A stretch of 64,000 nt of DNA, taken from assembly GCA_050949175.1 (NCBI GenBank), contig JBMNFG010000010.1:276302-340301 (forward strand), written 5' to 3'. A program made the translations under genes and the position numbers. The stretch comes from UBA4971 sp900019985 (GTDB lineage Bacteria; Bacillota; SHA-98; UBA4971). Below are positions 39,806-48,701 of this stretch, piece by piece. Each line of letters starts with the position of its first letter. Within the stretch, counting starts at the first letter, position 1. Below the pieces are notes generated by a model. The model saw nothing but the letters and a program-made list of their open reading frames with translations. It had not been told where the DNA came from and made no database searches.

Positions 39806-40933
39806 CTATACTCCGGTTTGGGCACGTTCTCCTTCACGGACGAGAGAATCAACGATTACCCTGAGCCCGCCTGACACCAGTGAGTGCCCGCCGGGAACAA
39901 TAGGAATCTTCGATGACAGGAGACAAGCTGTAAACTCGCGGGCAACAGGATCATCGACAGCATCCGGACGCAAAAGATCTGAGTTAAACCGGTCTTTGGC
40001 AGGCAAGTCCAGATTAAAGTGATGGAACAGGACTCTGGTATCCATAAGCACAGCATCTGCCACTTTCTCCAAGGCTCTGACCAAGCCTGTAAAGCCCACC
40101 TCTTCTGTAAGATAACCCAGAAGAGACACGATTTGCCGGCTGCCTTCACGGCCCAGTGCTTTCATGCCCCGTTCCTCAGAGAAAACCCGCGTCCTGCATT
40201 GCAGCCTTTCATTGACGTATGACACGGTTTGAGGGTTCACCCTGCCGATTAAGCACACCTCTGAAAGAGGGATTGACATTACCTCTCTGACCTTTCGCAG
40301 GCGGGAGCTTGCAGGTTCAAGGTCCATCTTTTGAAGCACGCCCTTTACATTGGAGCCCACTGCCGGATGAAGCTCCAGGACAGCGAGGTCAGAAGGCGTG
40401 TCTACGTCAAACAAGGTACCTACCGTCTCAGGCAGCTTCCGATGGTTCAAAAACGACAAAGCCATGCCAAGGGCATTGTCCGTCTGCGGCAGTTCACCTA
40501 CATCCAGCAGCGCTGATGCAGGGGTAAACCCAACAATATCACTGGAAAAGATGTTGTTGGCAAGCATAACTCCGGAAGATGAGGCAAGACACCTGGCAAA
40601 TGTGCTAAGCTCCGACTGAGTCATGAGCGCCCCGGAAGCTCCTCCCATATATATGACAGCTTCCAGAGAACGGTCCTTTATCACCTCGGCAAAAGCCTCT
40701 CCGAAGTGAAAATGTTGCTCAGCAGGTATGACCTGGCTCTCGACTCCGAAAGAAGACGCAGTTTTTGCCAGGTCTTCGTAAGTCGTGTAGAGGAATACAT
40801 CGTCCAGTTCCGCAACTTCCGAGAACTTCTCCAAGTTGTCAAGGACCACCGCCTTCCTCACCTGGGCAACCTGCTCTTCTATTTGACTACCGGGCATTCC
40901 GCCTTCGAAGATTACTAAAGATACTCTGTTCAT
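39806..40933 (-). CDS. Unrecognised protein, possible GT-A/nucleotidyltransferase-like fold
   Basis: About 375 residues, not recognised with certainty. The first half has an alternating beta/alpha layout ending in LPETVGTLFDVDTPSDLAVLELHP, which resembles the DxD-plus-PxD ending of GT-A nucleotidyltransferases (MobA/CofC-like). An N-terminal GG...R loop typical of those enzymes is replaced by FEGGMPGSQIEEQVAQVRKAVVLDNL. The second half (ALGREGSRQIVSLLGYLTEEVGF, PIVPGGHSLVSGGLRVIVDSLV) looks like a separate alpha/beta domain. Start ATG at 40933 with AGGAG 5 nt upstream. It stands alone between hpf and secA. No signal peptide. Confidence 0.6.
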   Translation of the reverse strand: MNRVSLVIFEGGMPGSQIEEQVAQVRKAVVLDNLEKFSEVAELDDVFLYTTYEDLAKTASSFGVESQVIPAEQHFHFGEAFAEVIKDRSLEAVIYMGGASGALMTQSELSTFARCLASSSGVMLANNIFSSDIVGFTPASALLDVGELPQTDNALGMALSFLNHRKLPETVGTLFDVDTPSDLAVLELHPAVGSNVKGVLQKMDLEPASSRLRKVREVMSIPLSEVCLIGRVNPQTVSYVNERLQCRTRVFSEERGMKALGREGSRQIVSLLGYLTEEVGFTGLVRALEKVADAVLMDTRVLFHHFNLDLPAKDRFNSDLLRPDAVDDPVAREFTACLLSSKIPIVPGGHSLVSGGLRVIVDSLVREGERAQTGV

Positions 40934-40958
40934 ACAGGCTCCTGTCCCCCTATGTACC

Positions 40959-40987
40959 AAAGGGTTGCCATAAGCAGGCAACCCTTT
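40959..40987 (-). terminator. Hairpin terminator after hpf
   Basis: A perfect 11-bp stem AAAGGGTTGCC/GGCAACCCTTT with a 7-nt loop lies 44 nt beyond the hpf stop. The T-tract is short (TTT). Confidence 0.65.
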
Positions 40988-41030
40988 CCTCTATCATCAC
41001 AAAGCAGACTCGCTTTCTTACATTTTACTT

Positions 41031-41576
41031 TTAAAACTCAGGCTCTATCAAGCCGTAGTTTCCGTCTTTACGGCGGTAAACCACATTGACCTCATCAGTC
41101 TCACTGTTTGAGAAAACGAAAAAATCATGCCCCAGCAATTCCATCTGCATTACCGCTTCCTGTGCGGACATAGGCTTGATGGCAAAGCGCTTTGTCTTGA
41201 CAATCCTAGCTTCTTCGCCGCGCTCCTCCACCCCGGCAGTGTCACGGGTCAGCTCTGCCTCAACTATGCCTGAACCGGTCTGACGCAGCCTCCTATGGAT
41301 TCTAGTCTTATACTTGCGGATTTGTCGCTCAATCTTGTCGACTGCCCCGTCAATGGACGCATACATGTCACCTGTCTTCTCCTCACCTCTCAGGAGGAGG
41401 CCATTCACTTGAACGGTAACCTCAGCGATCTGAAGCCCTTTCTCAGCACTCACGACTACCTGAGCATTGATTGAATCCCCTTGAAAAAACTTCTGGAGCT
41501 TGAGTACCTTCTTTTCGATGTAATCCCTAATAGGTCTTGCCAATTCAACATTCTTCGATTTTAGAGTGACTTCCAT
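41031..41576 (-). CDS. hpf: Ribosome hibernation promoting factor, long form
   Basis: Binds 30S subunits and joins ribosomes into inactive 100S dimers in resting cells. At 181 residues it is the long form: an N-terminal S30AE domain (about 1-105, VTLKSKNVELARPIRDYIEKK, ADVTV-type strand IAEVTVQVNG), a linker, and the C-terminal dimerisation domain (FAIKPMSAQEAVMQMELLGHDFFVFSNSETDEVNVVYRRKDGNYGLIEP). ATG with AGGAG 9 nt upstream. The position near secA-prfB matches Bacillus yvyD. Confidence 0.95.
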   Translation of the reverse strand: MEVTLKSKNVELARPIRDYIEKKVLKLQKFFQGDSINAQVVVSAEKGLQIAEVTVQVNGLLLRGEEKTGDMYASIDGAVDKIERQIRKYKTRIHRRLRQTGSGIVEAELTRDTAGVEERGEEARIVKTKRFAIKPMSAQEAVMQMELLGHDFFVFSNSETDEVNVVYRRKDGNYGLIEPEF

Positions 41577-41656
41577 TCTTACCAGCTCCTTTCGGGAAAA
41601 TCAGGGTTAGGCTTCTCACTTTCATATTTCCGTGCAACAAGACGAAGTCCTGCATC

Positions 41657-43255
41657 TCACTGCGGAGATTCCGCCCATCTTATATCAATGGCTGTATCGT
41701 AAACCACTGAGGGAAGAGGCGGAATATCAGAGACCTTAATCTTATCAAGAAGGTAGCCCACCACGTCATTTACCTTGTCAGGCTTAAAACCGAGGTTTGA
41801 CAGAATGTCTGCATTCTCAAGGCCGGATTCCTCCATCTGCATGCTTGAAAGCCACACAATCTCAAAATCTAAAGGATTAAGCCACACAACTTGCGCAGGA
41901 ACCTTCCGTTCGCCTCTCCCGGTTTCAGTATGAGCTGAGCTTGAATCGGGAGGCATGAGAATGTATACCCCGCCCTGGCTGCGGTCCAACAGGCGCAAGT
42001 ACGACAACGCAGAGGCAAGGTCACCTGAAGCTATGGATCTGACTACGAAAATTGAAGCCGGAACGCTCTCTAGCTTATGCTTCTCAGCAAGCCAGATCTC
42101 CTCAGGGACTACCAGTGTAGGAGTCAATCTGTTTACAAGGTGGATCCCAAAGCTTGCCTGCTTGCGGAGTTCGCCTGCTTGAGGAGTTCTCTTCGGAGAG
42201 AAAGTCAAATCAATCCATAGCCTGGAATCCCCAGGCACCGGAGGTTGAACAGTCTCCCTTACACCGCTTCCGTGAGGCATGCGACACTCAAGAGACTTGC
42301 CGGAAAGCTTCGATAAGAAATCCAGGATCAAGTACATGCTGCCTGAAACAGGATAAAAGTGAGAGCTCTTTGCCCAAATGACATTTGCGTTGGCAAAGCT
42401 TTCAGCAGCTCGCATGGTTTCGCTGACAGGAAATATCACGTCCAAAGTGCCGTTCAGCATTAAGACAGGCCTCGGCCAAACATCAGGTAGGGCTGCAGGA
42501 TCCACCAGCATTAGGATATCTGCAGCTCCCTCAATATCCGCAATCCCGATCTTGGAAAGCAGCCTGAAATTGCGCACCACCGGATTCTCGCTGTGAACCA
42601 GTATCTCTCGGAAACCTCCGCCTGCAACGAGGAAAACTCCGCCTCTTAGCCTTGGATCAGTCTTATACGTCAACATGGACACCATGCCGCCTAGGCTGAC
42701 ACCGGTGATATAGATCTGTTCCTTGTCTATGTTGTCCCTGGACATCAGCCAGTCTAGCGCGCGGCGCATATCGATAACTGCACGCCTGAAATTGTTCCTG
42801 ACTGCCACAGGAGGGGCTACCACGAACTTTTGCCCTGAGATGACTTGAATGCCTTTAGCACGCCTGTGATGAAAGGGCAGGCTGGGCATTAATACAGCGA
42901 ACCCCCGCCTCGCGGCAAAGTCAGCCACATGCAAAAACTGGTCCTCATCCTCTGAAAACATGCCGTGGACTCCGATTACAGCAGGCACTTTCCCTTCCAC
43001 TTTCGGCACAAAGTAGGCAGCATAGACTGTATCGCCTTCACTTTGATATGTCAGTTCATATCTCCGATACCATTCATTTTCAGCCTTGAGAACAAGATTC
43101 CCTTGGAGAGGCTGGCTTTTGTCGTACGAGTAGAACCTGATAACGTCCACAGGGTCTACTGATTCTTCATATTTGGAATCTGCAAGGCTCGTAGACGGGA
43201 TTAGCATGAATGATATGGCGATACCTAGCAAGAGTGCGCCGAACAGTCGGCGCAT
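41657..43255 (-). CDS. Secreted alpha/beta hydrolase with C-terminal extension
   Basis: About 532 residues. The start chosen is ATG at 43255, giving a clean signal peptide (RRLFGALLLGIAISFMLIPSTSLA) and a GGAG 7 nt upstream. The hydrolase core (about 80-340) has an oxyanion loop VIGVHGMFSEDED, the nucleophile elbow GVSLGGM, an Asp in MLNGTLDVIFPVS and a His in KSSHFYP, so the triad is complete. Residues 360-532 form an extra domain of unknown type. The substrate is unknown; esterase or peptidase activity outside the membrane is likely. It is flanked by hpf and the zinc-ribbon gene and probably forms its own unit. Confidence 0.8.
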   Translation of the reverse strand: MRRLFGALLLGIAISFMLIPSTSLADSKYEESVDPVDVIRFYSYDKSQPLQGNLVLKAENEWYRRYELTYQSEGDTVYAAYFVPKVEGKVPAVIGVHGMFSEDEDQFLHVADFAARRGFAVLMPSLPFHHRRAKGIQVISGQKFVVAPPVAVRNNFRRAVIDMRRALDWLMSRDNIDKEQIYITGVSLGGMVSMLTYKTDPRLRGGVFLVAGGGFREILVHSENPVVRNFRLLSKIGIADIEGAADILMLVDPAALPDVWPRPVLMLNGTLDVIFPVSETMRAAESFANANVIWAKSSHFYPVSGSMYLILDFLSKLSGKSLECRMPHGSGVRETVQPPVPGDSRLWIDLTFSPKRTPQAGELRKQASFGIHLVNRLTPTLVVPEEIWLAEKHKLESVPASIFVVRSIASGDLASALSYLRLLDRSQGGVYILMPPDSSSAHTETGRGERKVPAQVVWLNPLDFEIVWLSSMQMEESGLENADILSNLGFKPDKVNDVVGYLLDKIKVSDIPPLPSVVYDTAIDIRWAESPQ

Positions 43256-43455
43256 ACTTCCTCTCCGAAGTGATATGGGCAACACTTCACCTCCGATTAT
43301 TGTCCTCCTGTCATATCTTGACGAAAAAGCTACCTTTAGAGTTCCCATTTTCGCCCCAAAAAAGTGCTCTACCTATAATTATTAGTTCCTCATATATCAA
43401 ATGGTATTTCAGTGAGGTAAGTCCTTTTGCAGCTTCCGAGAAAAAAATGAAAAAA

Positions 43456-43476
43456 AGCGCGGTAATAAACCGCGCT
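43456..43476 (-). terminator. Rho-independent terminator after the zinc-ribbon gene
   Basis: The 7-bp stem AGCGCGG/CCGCGCT with a 7-nt loop is followed on the minus strand by TTTTTT, CA and another T-run. A strong canonical terminator. Confidence 0.9.
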
Positions 43477-43548
43477 GTCCCTAGCGTCTTGAAATGCCGC
43501 GCCTGACGCTGCTTATACGACTAAGTCAGTTGTAAACTCCGTTAGTTG

Positions 43549-43836
43549 TCAGCGCACATATGATTTCTGAGCTTCAAAACACTCCCGGCAGTATACCGGT
43601 CTGTCCTCGCGAGGCTTGAAGGGGACTTCTGCTTCCCTTCCGCAAGCTGAACAGATTACGGTATGCATTTCTCTCGGACCGTCATTGCGCTGATGTTTCC
43701 GTGCAATACGACACTCCCTGCAGCGAACAGGCTCATGCTGAAAGCCTTTTTCAACGTAAAATTCTTGCTCACCGGCTGAAAACACAAACTCAGCACCGCA
43801 GTCGCGACACGTTAGAACCTTGTCTTTGAATTCCAT
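43549..43836 (-). CDS. CxxC zinc-ribbon protein
   Basis: A 95-residue protein with four CxxC-type pairs: CRDC (about 10-13), CREC (about 41-44), CSAC (about 64-67) and CREC (about 84-87), so two treble-clef or ribbon zinc sites. It matches the small zf-trcl/CxxC-x17-CxxC proteins seen in many Clostridia and Chloroflexi. The function is unknown; nucleic-acid or protein binding is likely. Start ATG at 43836 with AGGAG 10 nt upstream. A strong terminator follows. Upstream (43855-44147) is about 290 bp with no supported gene. Confidence 0.8.
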   Translation of the reverse strand: MEFKDKVLTCRDCGAEFVFSAGEQEFYVEKGFQHEPVRCRECRIARKHQRNDGPREMHTVICSACGREAEVPFKPREDRPVYCRECFEAQKSYVR

Positions 43837-44147
43837 GTAGAATGATCTCCTCACTTTGGTGGTAATTGCCTTCTTGCTCAGACACCTGTCCCACCCACGG
43901 CACTCGTCTATCGAATTTATGTGCCTTCAGCCCGCGGCTAGCCCGGAGTGTACAACTCGAACCTGAACAAGTAGGGCTGACTCCATTCTACTTGGACATA
44001 TCGCTAAAAGCAAGCATTTTTAGTCAGTCTGCGTAACCTTTAGCCTCCCTGCGCCCAGAAACCGCTGATCGCTCTTGACACCGGTTTCGGCCACGTATCG
44101 ATAACTACCTCTAATCGCGGTGACCTCTCCTTCGATGGATACGGGCT

Positions 44148-45101
44148 TCAGATGACCCTGATCGCAAACTCCGGGCATGCGGGCGTGCAGTAACCGCACA
44201 ACAAGCACTTATCCGGATCAACGGAGGACTTACCGTTAACCATTGACAACGCTCCATTAGGACAAGTATCTATACACAGGCCGCATCCTTTACAGTACGC
44301 CTCGACAATTTTCAGCCGCTTTTCCCTGCGTGCAGCCTCTTGCTCCTCAAGAGGAATAGGTTCACCCGAAAAGAACCTGCAATTCATCTCCACTTCCGCT
44401 TCAGACACCATGCCTACGACCAGAGAGTCGATCCCGGGCAGATTCATAACGAACTTAAGCGCCTCTTCCATCTTGTCAATGAGGCTTCCGCCTCCCAACG
44501 CTTTCATGGCATAAATACCTTTTCCGTTGAGAGAGGCCGTTTCAATAGCAGAAGCCATATCTTCCACTGTCCCGCCGAGGATTCCTGTACCTGCCATGTT
44601 TATCAGGGGATGGATCACATCTACGTCATCGCGGGACCCTGCCACCCGTACAGTGCCAACATGATGGGTAGATACCCCGACAGCTTTGATTAATCCTTTC
44701 TCCTTATAATCACAGAGGCATTGGAACGCGCCCGCCCTCTCTTCAAAGACATCCTCACCTGCCCGGGCAGCATGCAGAAGCATCATATCAAGGGAATCCA
44801 CGTCAAGAGCTTCAAGAGCTGCGTGTATATGGCGTTCAGCTTTGTCATAATCAATGGCCGGGGTCTTTGTAGCAATGACCAGTTCCTTCGTCCAGCCTTC
44901 TTTTGCCAGACGGATATGATCATATGTCTTGTAAATATGCGCTGTATCGAGAAAAGAGATTCCTCGCTCGAGGGCCTTTCTGATTATCTTTGCGCCTTCT
45001 TCCGGTGACAAGTTAGCCTGCAAGGGGCCCATTACGAGAGTGCCTAACCCAAGCCTTGTCACACTAAAGCCTGTATTGCCTAACGTTGTCTTCTCTAACA
45101 T
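44148..45101 (-). CDS. Aldo/keto reductase with C-terminal 2x[4Fe-4S] ferredoxin domain
   Basis: A 317-residue protein. The TIM-barrel AKR domain (1-245) starts LEKTTLGNTGFSVTRLGLGTL and has the tetrad positions Asp/Tyr in LDTAHIYKTYD, Lys in VIATKTP and His in MLLHAA. The ferredoxin domain (about 260-317) has CKGCGLCIDTCPNG and CLLCGYCTPACP. Such fusions are common in anaerobic Bacillota and are thought to use ferredoxin or NAD(P)H to reduce carbonyls; the substrate is unknown. ATG with GAGGAGG 6 nt upstream. A regulated-looking promoter lies about 190 nt upstream. Confidence 0.9.
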   Translation of the reverse strand: MLEKTTLGNTGFSVTRLGLGTLVMGPLQANLSPEEGAKIIRKALERGISFLDTAHIYKTYDHIRLAKEGWTKELVIATKTPAIDYDKAERHIHAALEALDVDSLDMMLLHAARAGEDVFEERAGAFQCLCDYKEKGLIKAVGVSTHHVGTVRVAGSRDDVDVIHPLINMAGTGILGGTVEDMASAIETASLNGKGIYAMKALGGGSLIDKMEEALKFVMNLPGIDSLVVGMVSEAEVEMNCRFFSGEPIPLEEQEAARREKRLKIVEAYCKGCGLCIDTCPNGALSMVNGKSSVDPDKCLLCGYCTPACPEFAIRVI

Positions 45102-45281
45102 AGACTGTCCTCCTCACCTGTCTGTTCAGGGTCTTCTATCACCCACGGAACAATCCCCATTGCTGTAACAAACTTAACGATAATAAACCTGACACCAGAA
45201 TTCTACGCGGCGCAAGTCACGTCCTTCAACATTTATCATATAGTCTTGCTCTGCTCCTAGACGTCGGTTTCCTAACCCATA

Positions 45282-45316
45282 ACAGTAATTATATACTGTC
45301 AGATATCCCCTGATAA
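45282..45316 (-). promoter_or_regulatory. Promoter with dyad operator for the aldo/keto reductase gene
   Basis: Minus strand TTATCA (45316-45311), 17-bp spacer, TATAAT (45293-45288). The inverted repeat ACAGTA-N6-TACTGT (45282-45299) covers the -10 box and is a candidate repressor site. The remainder of the 318-bp gap 45102-45419 holds no gene. The plus-strand promoter for the next gene could not be fixed. Confidence 0.55.
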
Positions 45317-45419
45317 GGTTGATATGTGTTTGCGTCAAGGCTAGAATGTAGAAGGGTATCAGGCCCTAATATAGAATGTAAAGATAGAATTTTCGTACTA
45401 AATCTAGGGAGGTCTTGAG

Positions 45420-46328
45420 GTGAGAATCCGAAAAGTTGCAATTGTCGGCGCAGGCACCATGGGATGTAGCATCGCAGAAAACATCGGTGAAAAAGGCTTC
45501 CAAGTTTTCCTGGTAGACCGCACCGATGAGCTGTTAGAAGAGGCCAGATCCAGGATAGAACTGAGCTTGAACAAGCGCTTGGAAAAATGGGGAATTACTG
45601 AAGCAGAAAAGAGAATCACACTAGGCCGAATTCGCCTCACCACGAATCTGGAAGACGTAGCAACCTGTGAACTGATTATCGAGGCAGTCCAGGAAGACTC
45701 CGACGTGAAAAAGAAGGTCTTATCTGACCTGGATAGGATTTGTCAGCCTCAGGCAATCCTCGCATCTAACACGTCAACTTTCAGCATTACTGAACTTGCA
45801 GAAGCAACCGGGCGGCCTGAAAAGGTCATCGGCCTTCATTTTTTGAGCCCTGTAACGCGCGTTAAAGTGGTCGAGATTGTCAGAGGGCTAAAAACGTCAG
45901 AAGATACTTTTGAAGCAGTCAAAGGGTTTGTAAACAGCTTGGATAAGGCCGGGGTGGAAGTCTATGACTCACCCGGATTCGTCACGACCCGTCTTATCAT
46001 TCCCCTCCTTAATCAGGCGATGAACGCATTAATGGAGGGAGTGGCATCTGCTTCTGATATTGACTCCTCAATGAAGCTGGGATTCGGACTGCCCAGGGGA
46101 CCCCTGGAAATGGCGGACCGAATGGGTCTTGATACGGTTCTGACTTCAATGGAAGGACTGTTCAGAGAGTTGGGTGATTTCTCCTTCCGTCCATGTCCTC
46201 TTCTCCGAAAATTGGTGCGCGGAGGCCATCTTGGTGTCAAAACGGGACAGGGATTTTTCAAGTATGATGCAGAAGGAAACCTTGTAGAACCAAACGAAAA
46301 CGTTGAGTATCAGGGGGCAAGAGGATGA
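45420..46328 (+). CDS. hbd: 3-hydroxyacyl-CoA dehydrogenase (3-hydroxybutyryl-CoA dehydrogenase type)
   Basis: A 302-residue NAD(P)-dependent enzyme that interconverts 3-hydroxyacyl-CoA and 3-ketoacyl-CoA. It has the Rossmann motif VGAGTMGCSIA, SNTSTFSITELA (Ser/Asn contacts), the catalytic His in GLHFLSPVTRVKVVEIV, and the C-terminal dimer domain PGFVTTRLIIPLLNQAMNAL and GLPRGPLEMAD. GTG start with GGGAGG 7 nt upstream. It overlaps ackA by 4 nt (ATGA), so the pair is co-translated. No crotonase or thiolase gene lies beside it. Substrate length is not certain. Confidence 0.88.
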   Translation: MRIRKVAIVGAGTMGCSIAENIGEKGFQVFLVDRTDELLEEARSRIELSLNKRLEKWGITEAEKRITLGRIRLTTNLEDVATCELIIEAVQEDSDVKKKVLSDLDRICQPQAILASNTSTFSITELAEATGRPEKVIGLHFLSPVTRVKVVEIVRGLKTSEDTFEAVKGFVNSLDKAGVEVYDSPGFVTTRLIIPLLNQAMNALMEGVASASDIDSSMKLGFGLPRGPLEMADRMGLDTVLTSMEGLFRELGDFSFRPCPLLRKLVRGGHLGVKTGQGFFKYDAEGNLVEPNENVEYQGARG

Positions 46329-47533
46329 AAGTATTTGTACTTAACTGCGGAAGCTCATCTGTGAAGTACCAGTTGTTCAATATGGAAGACGAATCAGTCA
46401 TGGCAAAAGGGCTCGTAGAACGCATCGGGTCTGATGATGCCATCCTGACTCACACGCCCACCGGACGCGACAGCGTAAAGAGAACGGCCAGCATTTTGGA
46501 TCACACAACTGCGATTGGCCAAGTCCTTGAAATGCTTGTCCATCCGGAACATGGAGTTATTAAGGACATTTCGGAGATCCGCGCAGTCGGCCATCGAGTC
46601 CTCCATGGAGGCCCCACTTTCACGGAATCAGTCCTCATCAACGACGAGGTCAAAAAGGCTATACGCGACTGCATTCCTTTAGGTCCGCTCCACAATCCGG
46701 CAAACCTTATGGGGATCCTGGCTGCCGAATCCAACATATCCGGTGTGCCCCAGGTAGCTGTCTTTGACACCGCATTCCATCAGACCATGCCTAAGCACGC
46801 TTTCCTTTACGCACTTCCCTATGTGCTTTATGAGCGTCACAAAGTAAGACGGTATGGTTTCCACGGCACATCTCATAGATACATTGCCCGTAGAACTGCA
46901 GAGCTGCTCGGACGGCCTTCTGAAGGCCTTCGGATCATAAGCTGCCACTTGGGCAACGGAGCCAGCATAGCTGCGGTAAAAGACGGTAAGTGCATAGATA
47001 CAAGCATGGGGCTGACGCCTCTTGAAGGGCTCATGATGGGAACAAGGTCAGGAGATCTGGATCCTGCCATTATCTTCTACGTAATGAAGCATGAAAAGCT
47101 CTCTATAGAAGAAATGGACTCTCTGTTGAATAAGCACAGTGGGCTGTTGGGAGTCTCAGGCATCAGCGGAGATATGAGAGAGATTGAAGCCGGAATAGAA
47201 AGCGGAGATGAACGAGCCAAAGTCGCTTTTGACATGTATATATACCGGATTTGCAAATATATCGGCGCATACTCTGTTGCCTTGGACGGAGTCGATGCTA
47301 TTGTGTTTACTGCAGGCATCGGAGAAAACTCCCCGCTTCTGAGACAACGCGTATGCGACGCTCTTGGCTCTCTCGGGGTAAAGATAGATGCAGAGAAGAA
47401 TGACAGCAAAGGCAAAGAAATCGATATCACAGGAGAGGGGTCCAAGGTCAAGGTGCTTGTGGTTCCCACAAACGAAGAATTAGTCATTGCCAGGGATACC
47501 ATGGAGATAGTATCAGGCCTAAACAACGGGTAA
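46325..47533 (+). CDS. ackA: Acetate kinase
   Basis: Makes ATP and acetate from acetyl phosphate and ADP. The 402-residue protein has the ASKHA signatures FVLNCGSSSVKYQLF at the N terminus, VFDTAFHQTMP, RRYGFHGTSHRYIA, SCHLGNGASIAAVKDG, DTSMGLTPLEGLMMGTRSGDLDPA and FTAGIGENSP. Length and motifs match AckA rather than butyrate kinase. Pairing with a 3-hydroxyacyl-CoA dehydrogenase, without a phosphotransacetylase, is unusual. A strong hairpin follows. Confidence 0.93.
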   Translation: MKVFVLNCGSSSVKYQLFNMEDESVMAKGLVERIGSDDAILTHTPTGRDSVKRTASILDHTTAIGQVLEMLVHPEHGVIKDISEIRAVGHRVLHGGPTFTESVLINDEVKKAIRDCIPLGPLHNPANLMGILAAESNISGVPQVAVFDTAFHQTMPKHAFLYALPYVLYERHKVRRYGFHGTSHRYIARRTAELLGRPSEGLRIISCHLGNGASIAAVKDGKCIDTSMGLTPLEGLMMGTRSGDLDPAIIFYVMKHEKLSIEEMDSLLNKHSGLLGVSGISGDMREIEAGIESGDERAKVAFDMYIYRICKYIGAYSVALDGVDAIVFTAGIGENSPLLRQRVCDALGSLGVKIDAEKNDSKGKEIDITGEGSKVKVLVVPTNEELVIARDTMEIVSGLNNG

Positions 47534-47576
47534 AACCGGTAGACCCCTTAAGAACGGAAAGAAAAACAAACGCAAG

Positions 47577-47615
47577 AAAACGCTACAGCCCTGAATCTTA
47601 GGGCTTGTAGCGTTT
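47577..47615. terminator. Bidirectional terminator between ackA and the convergent ATPase gene
   Basis: Long hairpin AAACGCTACA-GCCCT / AGGGC-TTGTAGCGTTT with one bulged base and a 7-nt loop. It is followed by TTTATTAT on the plus strand, and by a T-rich run on the minus strand, so it can serve both transcripts. Confidence 0.85.
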
Positions 47616-47723
47616 ATTATGTACAAGACGGCTACCGCAAAATGCCACTTTTCATGCATGGCGTTGCCTGGTCCCCGTCGTCCTCGAGGTGTGCTTATTG
47701 AAAGTACAGCAAATGAGCTCGTA

Positions 47724-48662
47724 TCAGTAAAGGCGAACAACGATTTTAGTCCAAAGCTCTTCAATGGCTCTTGCTGTAGTATCCGGAAGACTATGTGGAT
47801 CAGAGCTTGTCCTTTGGGCACCGGAACTCATTCTTCGCCTAGGCATAATGATTGGTTCGCCTCTCGTAAGTGCTTTGACTACCCTTTCATCAAAAGCGAT
47901 TTTACCTGCTACATAAATGTTATGGGCATGGCAAAACCCCTCAATATCCGCTGAGGTCTCAGAGTCCAGGTCGTACTTGTTGATGCACACTGCCACTTCG
48001 ACATCGAAACCTTTAGCAAGATTGTAAAGCCTTTCCATGTCGTGGATACCTGCAACTGTGGGTTCTGTGACAATAAGCACCAAATCAACTCCGGTCATCG
48101 CGGAAATCACAGGGCATCCGATGCCCGGAGGGCCGTCAGATATTATAAGGTTTGACTCAAGCGTTTCTGCAATACGGCGGGCTTCTCGCCTTACCTCCAT
48201 CACCAGTTTGCCGGAGTTCTCTTCCGCGATCCCCAGCCTGGCATGGACCATAGGCCCGTACGGAGTGTCAGAGACAAACCAATGGCCTGCAATGAAATCT
48301 TCCATGGTTATCGCTTGCCTGGGACAGACACGGTAGCACACCCCGCAACCTTCGCATGAGATAGGATCTAATCTGATGATTCCATTATGAGATGTTATAG
48401 CATCAAAACGGCATACGGGGATACATTCTCCGCAATTGTCACATTTATCACGATCAAGGCCGGCTTTCTTAAGCCCGAAAAACTCCTTGCTTTCCTTTGT
48501 AGCAGGGTTCAATATAAGATGAAGATCAGCTGCGTCCACATCGCAGTCTGCCAAGACAGGGTTTCGAATCAGCGGTGTATCCTTTGCGAGAACTGCGAGA
48601 GTCCCAACTATAGTAGTCTTGCCGGTCCCGCCTTTACCGCTGACGACCAGTAATTCTTTCAT
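47724..48662 (-). CDS. MinD-superfamily P-loop ATPase with inserted 2x[4Fe-4S] ferredoxin domain
   Basis: A 312-residue protein. The deviant Walker A is VVSGKGGTGKTT (8-19). An inserted ferredoxin domain at about 75-125 has CDNCGECIPVCRFDA and CEGCGVCYRVCP. Switch motifs follow in DGPPGIGCPVISAMTG, then VLIVTEPTVAGIHDMERLYNL. The C-terminal tail has an unusual Arg/Ser-rich stretch (RRRMSSGAQRTSSD). Such proteins occur in pairs in anaerobes and are thought to handle Fe-S clusters or redox-coupled ATPase work, but the function is not established. It is the last gene of the run that starts with the DUF5320 gene. Confidence 0.88.
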   Translation of the reverse strand: MKELLVVSGKGGTGKTTIVGTLAVLAKDTPLIRNPVLADCDVDAADLHLILNPATKESKEFFGLKKAGLDRDKCDNCGECIPVCRFDAITSHNGIIRLDPISCEGCGVCYRVCPRQAITMEDFIAGHWFVSDTPYGPMVHARLGIAEENSGKLVMEVRREARRIAETLESNLIISDGPPGIGCPVISAMTGVDLVLIVTEPTVAGIHDMERLYNLAKGFDVEVAVCINKYDLDSETSADIEGFCHAHNIYVAGKIAFDERVVKALTRGEPIIMPRRRMSSGAQRTSSDPHSLPDTTARAIEELWTKIVVRLY

Positions 48663-48701
48663 TACGATTTCGTCCCTTCAAGTGCTCTTACTACTCCAAA
48701 C

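Noticed and set aside
44020..44208. 62-codon minus-strand frame overlapping the end of the aldo/keto reductase gene
   Set aside because: It overlaps the ferredoxin-encoding end of a firm gene by about 60 nt, has no ribosome-binding site, and no family-like sequence.
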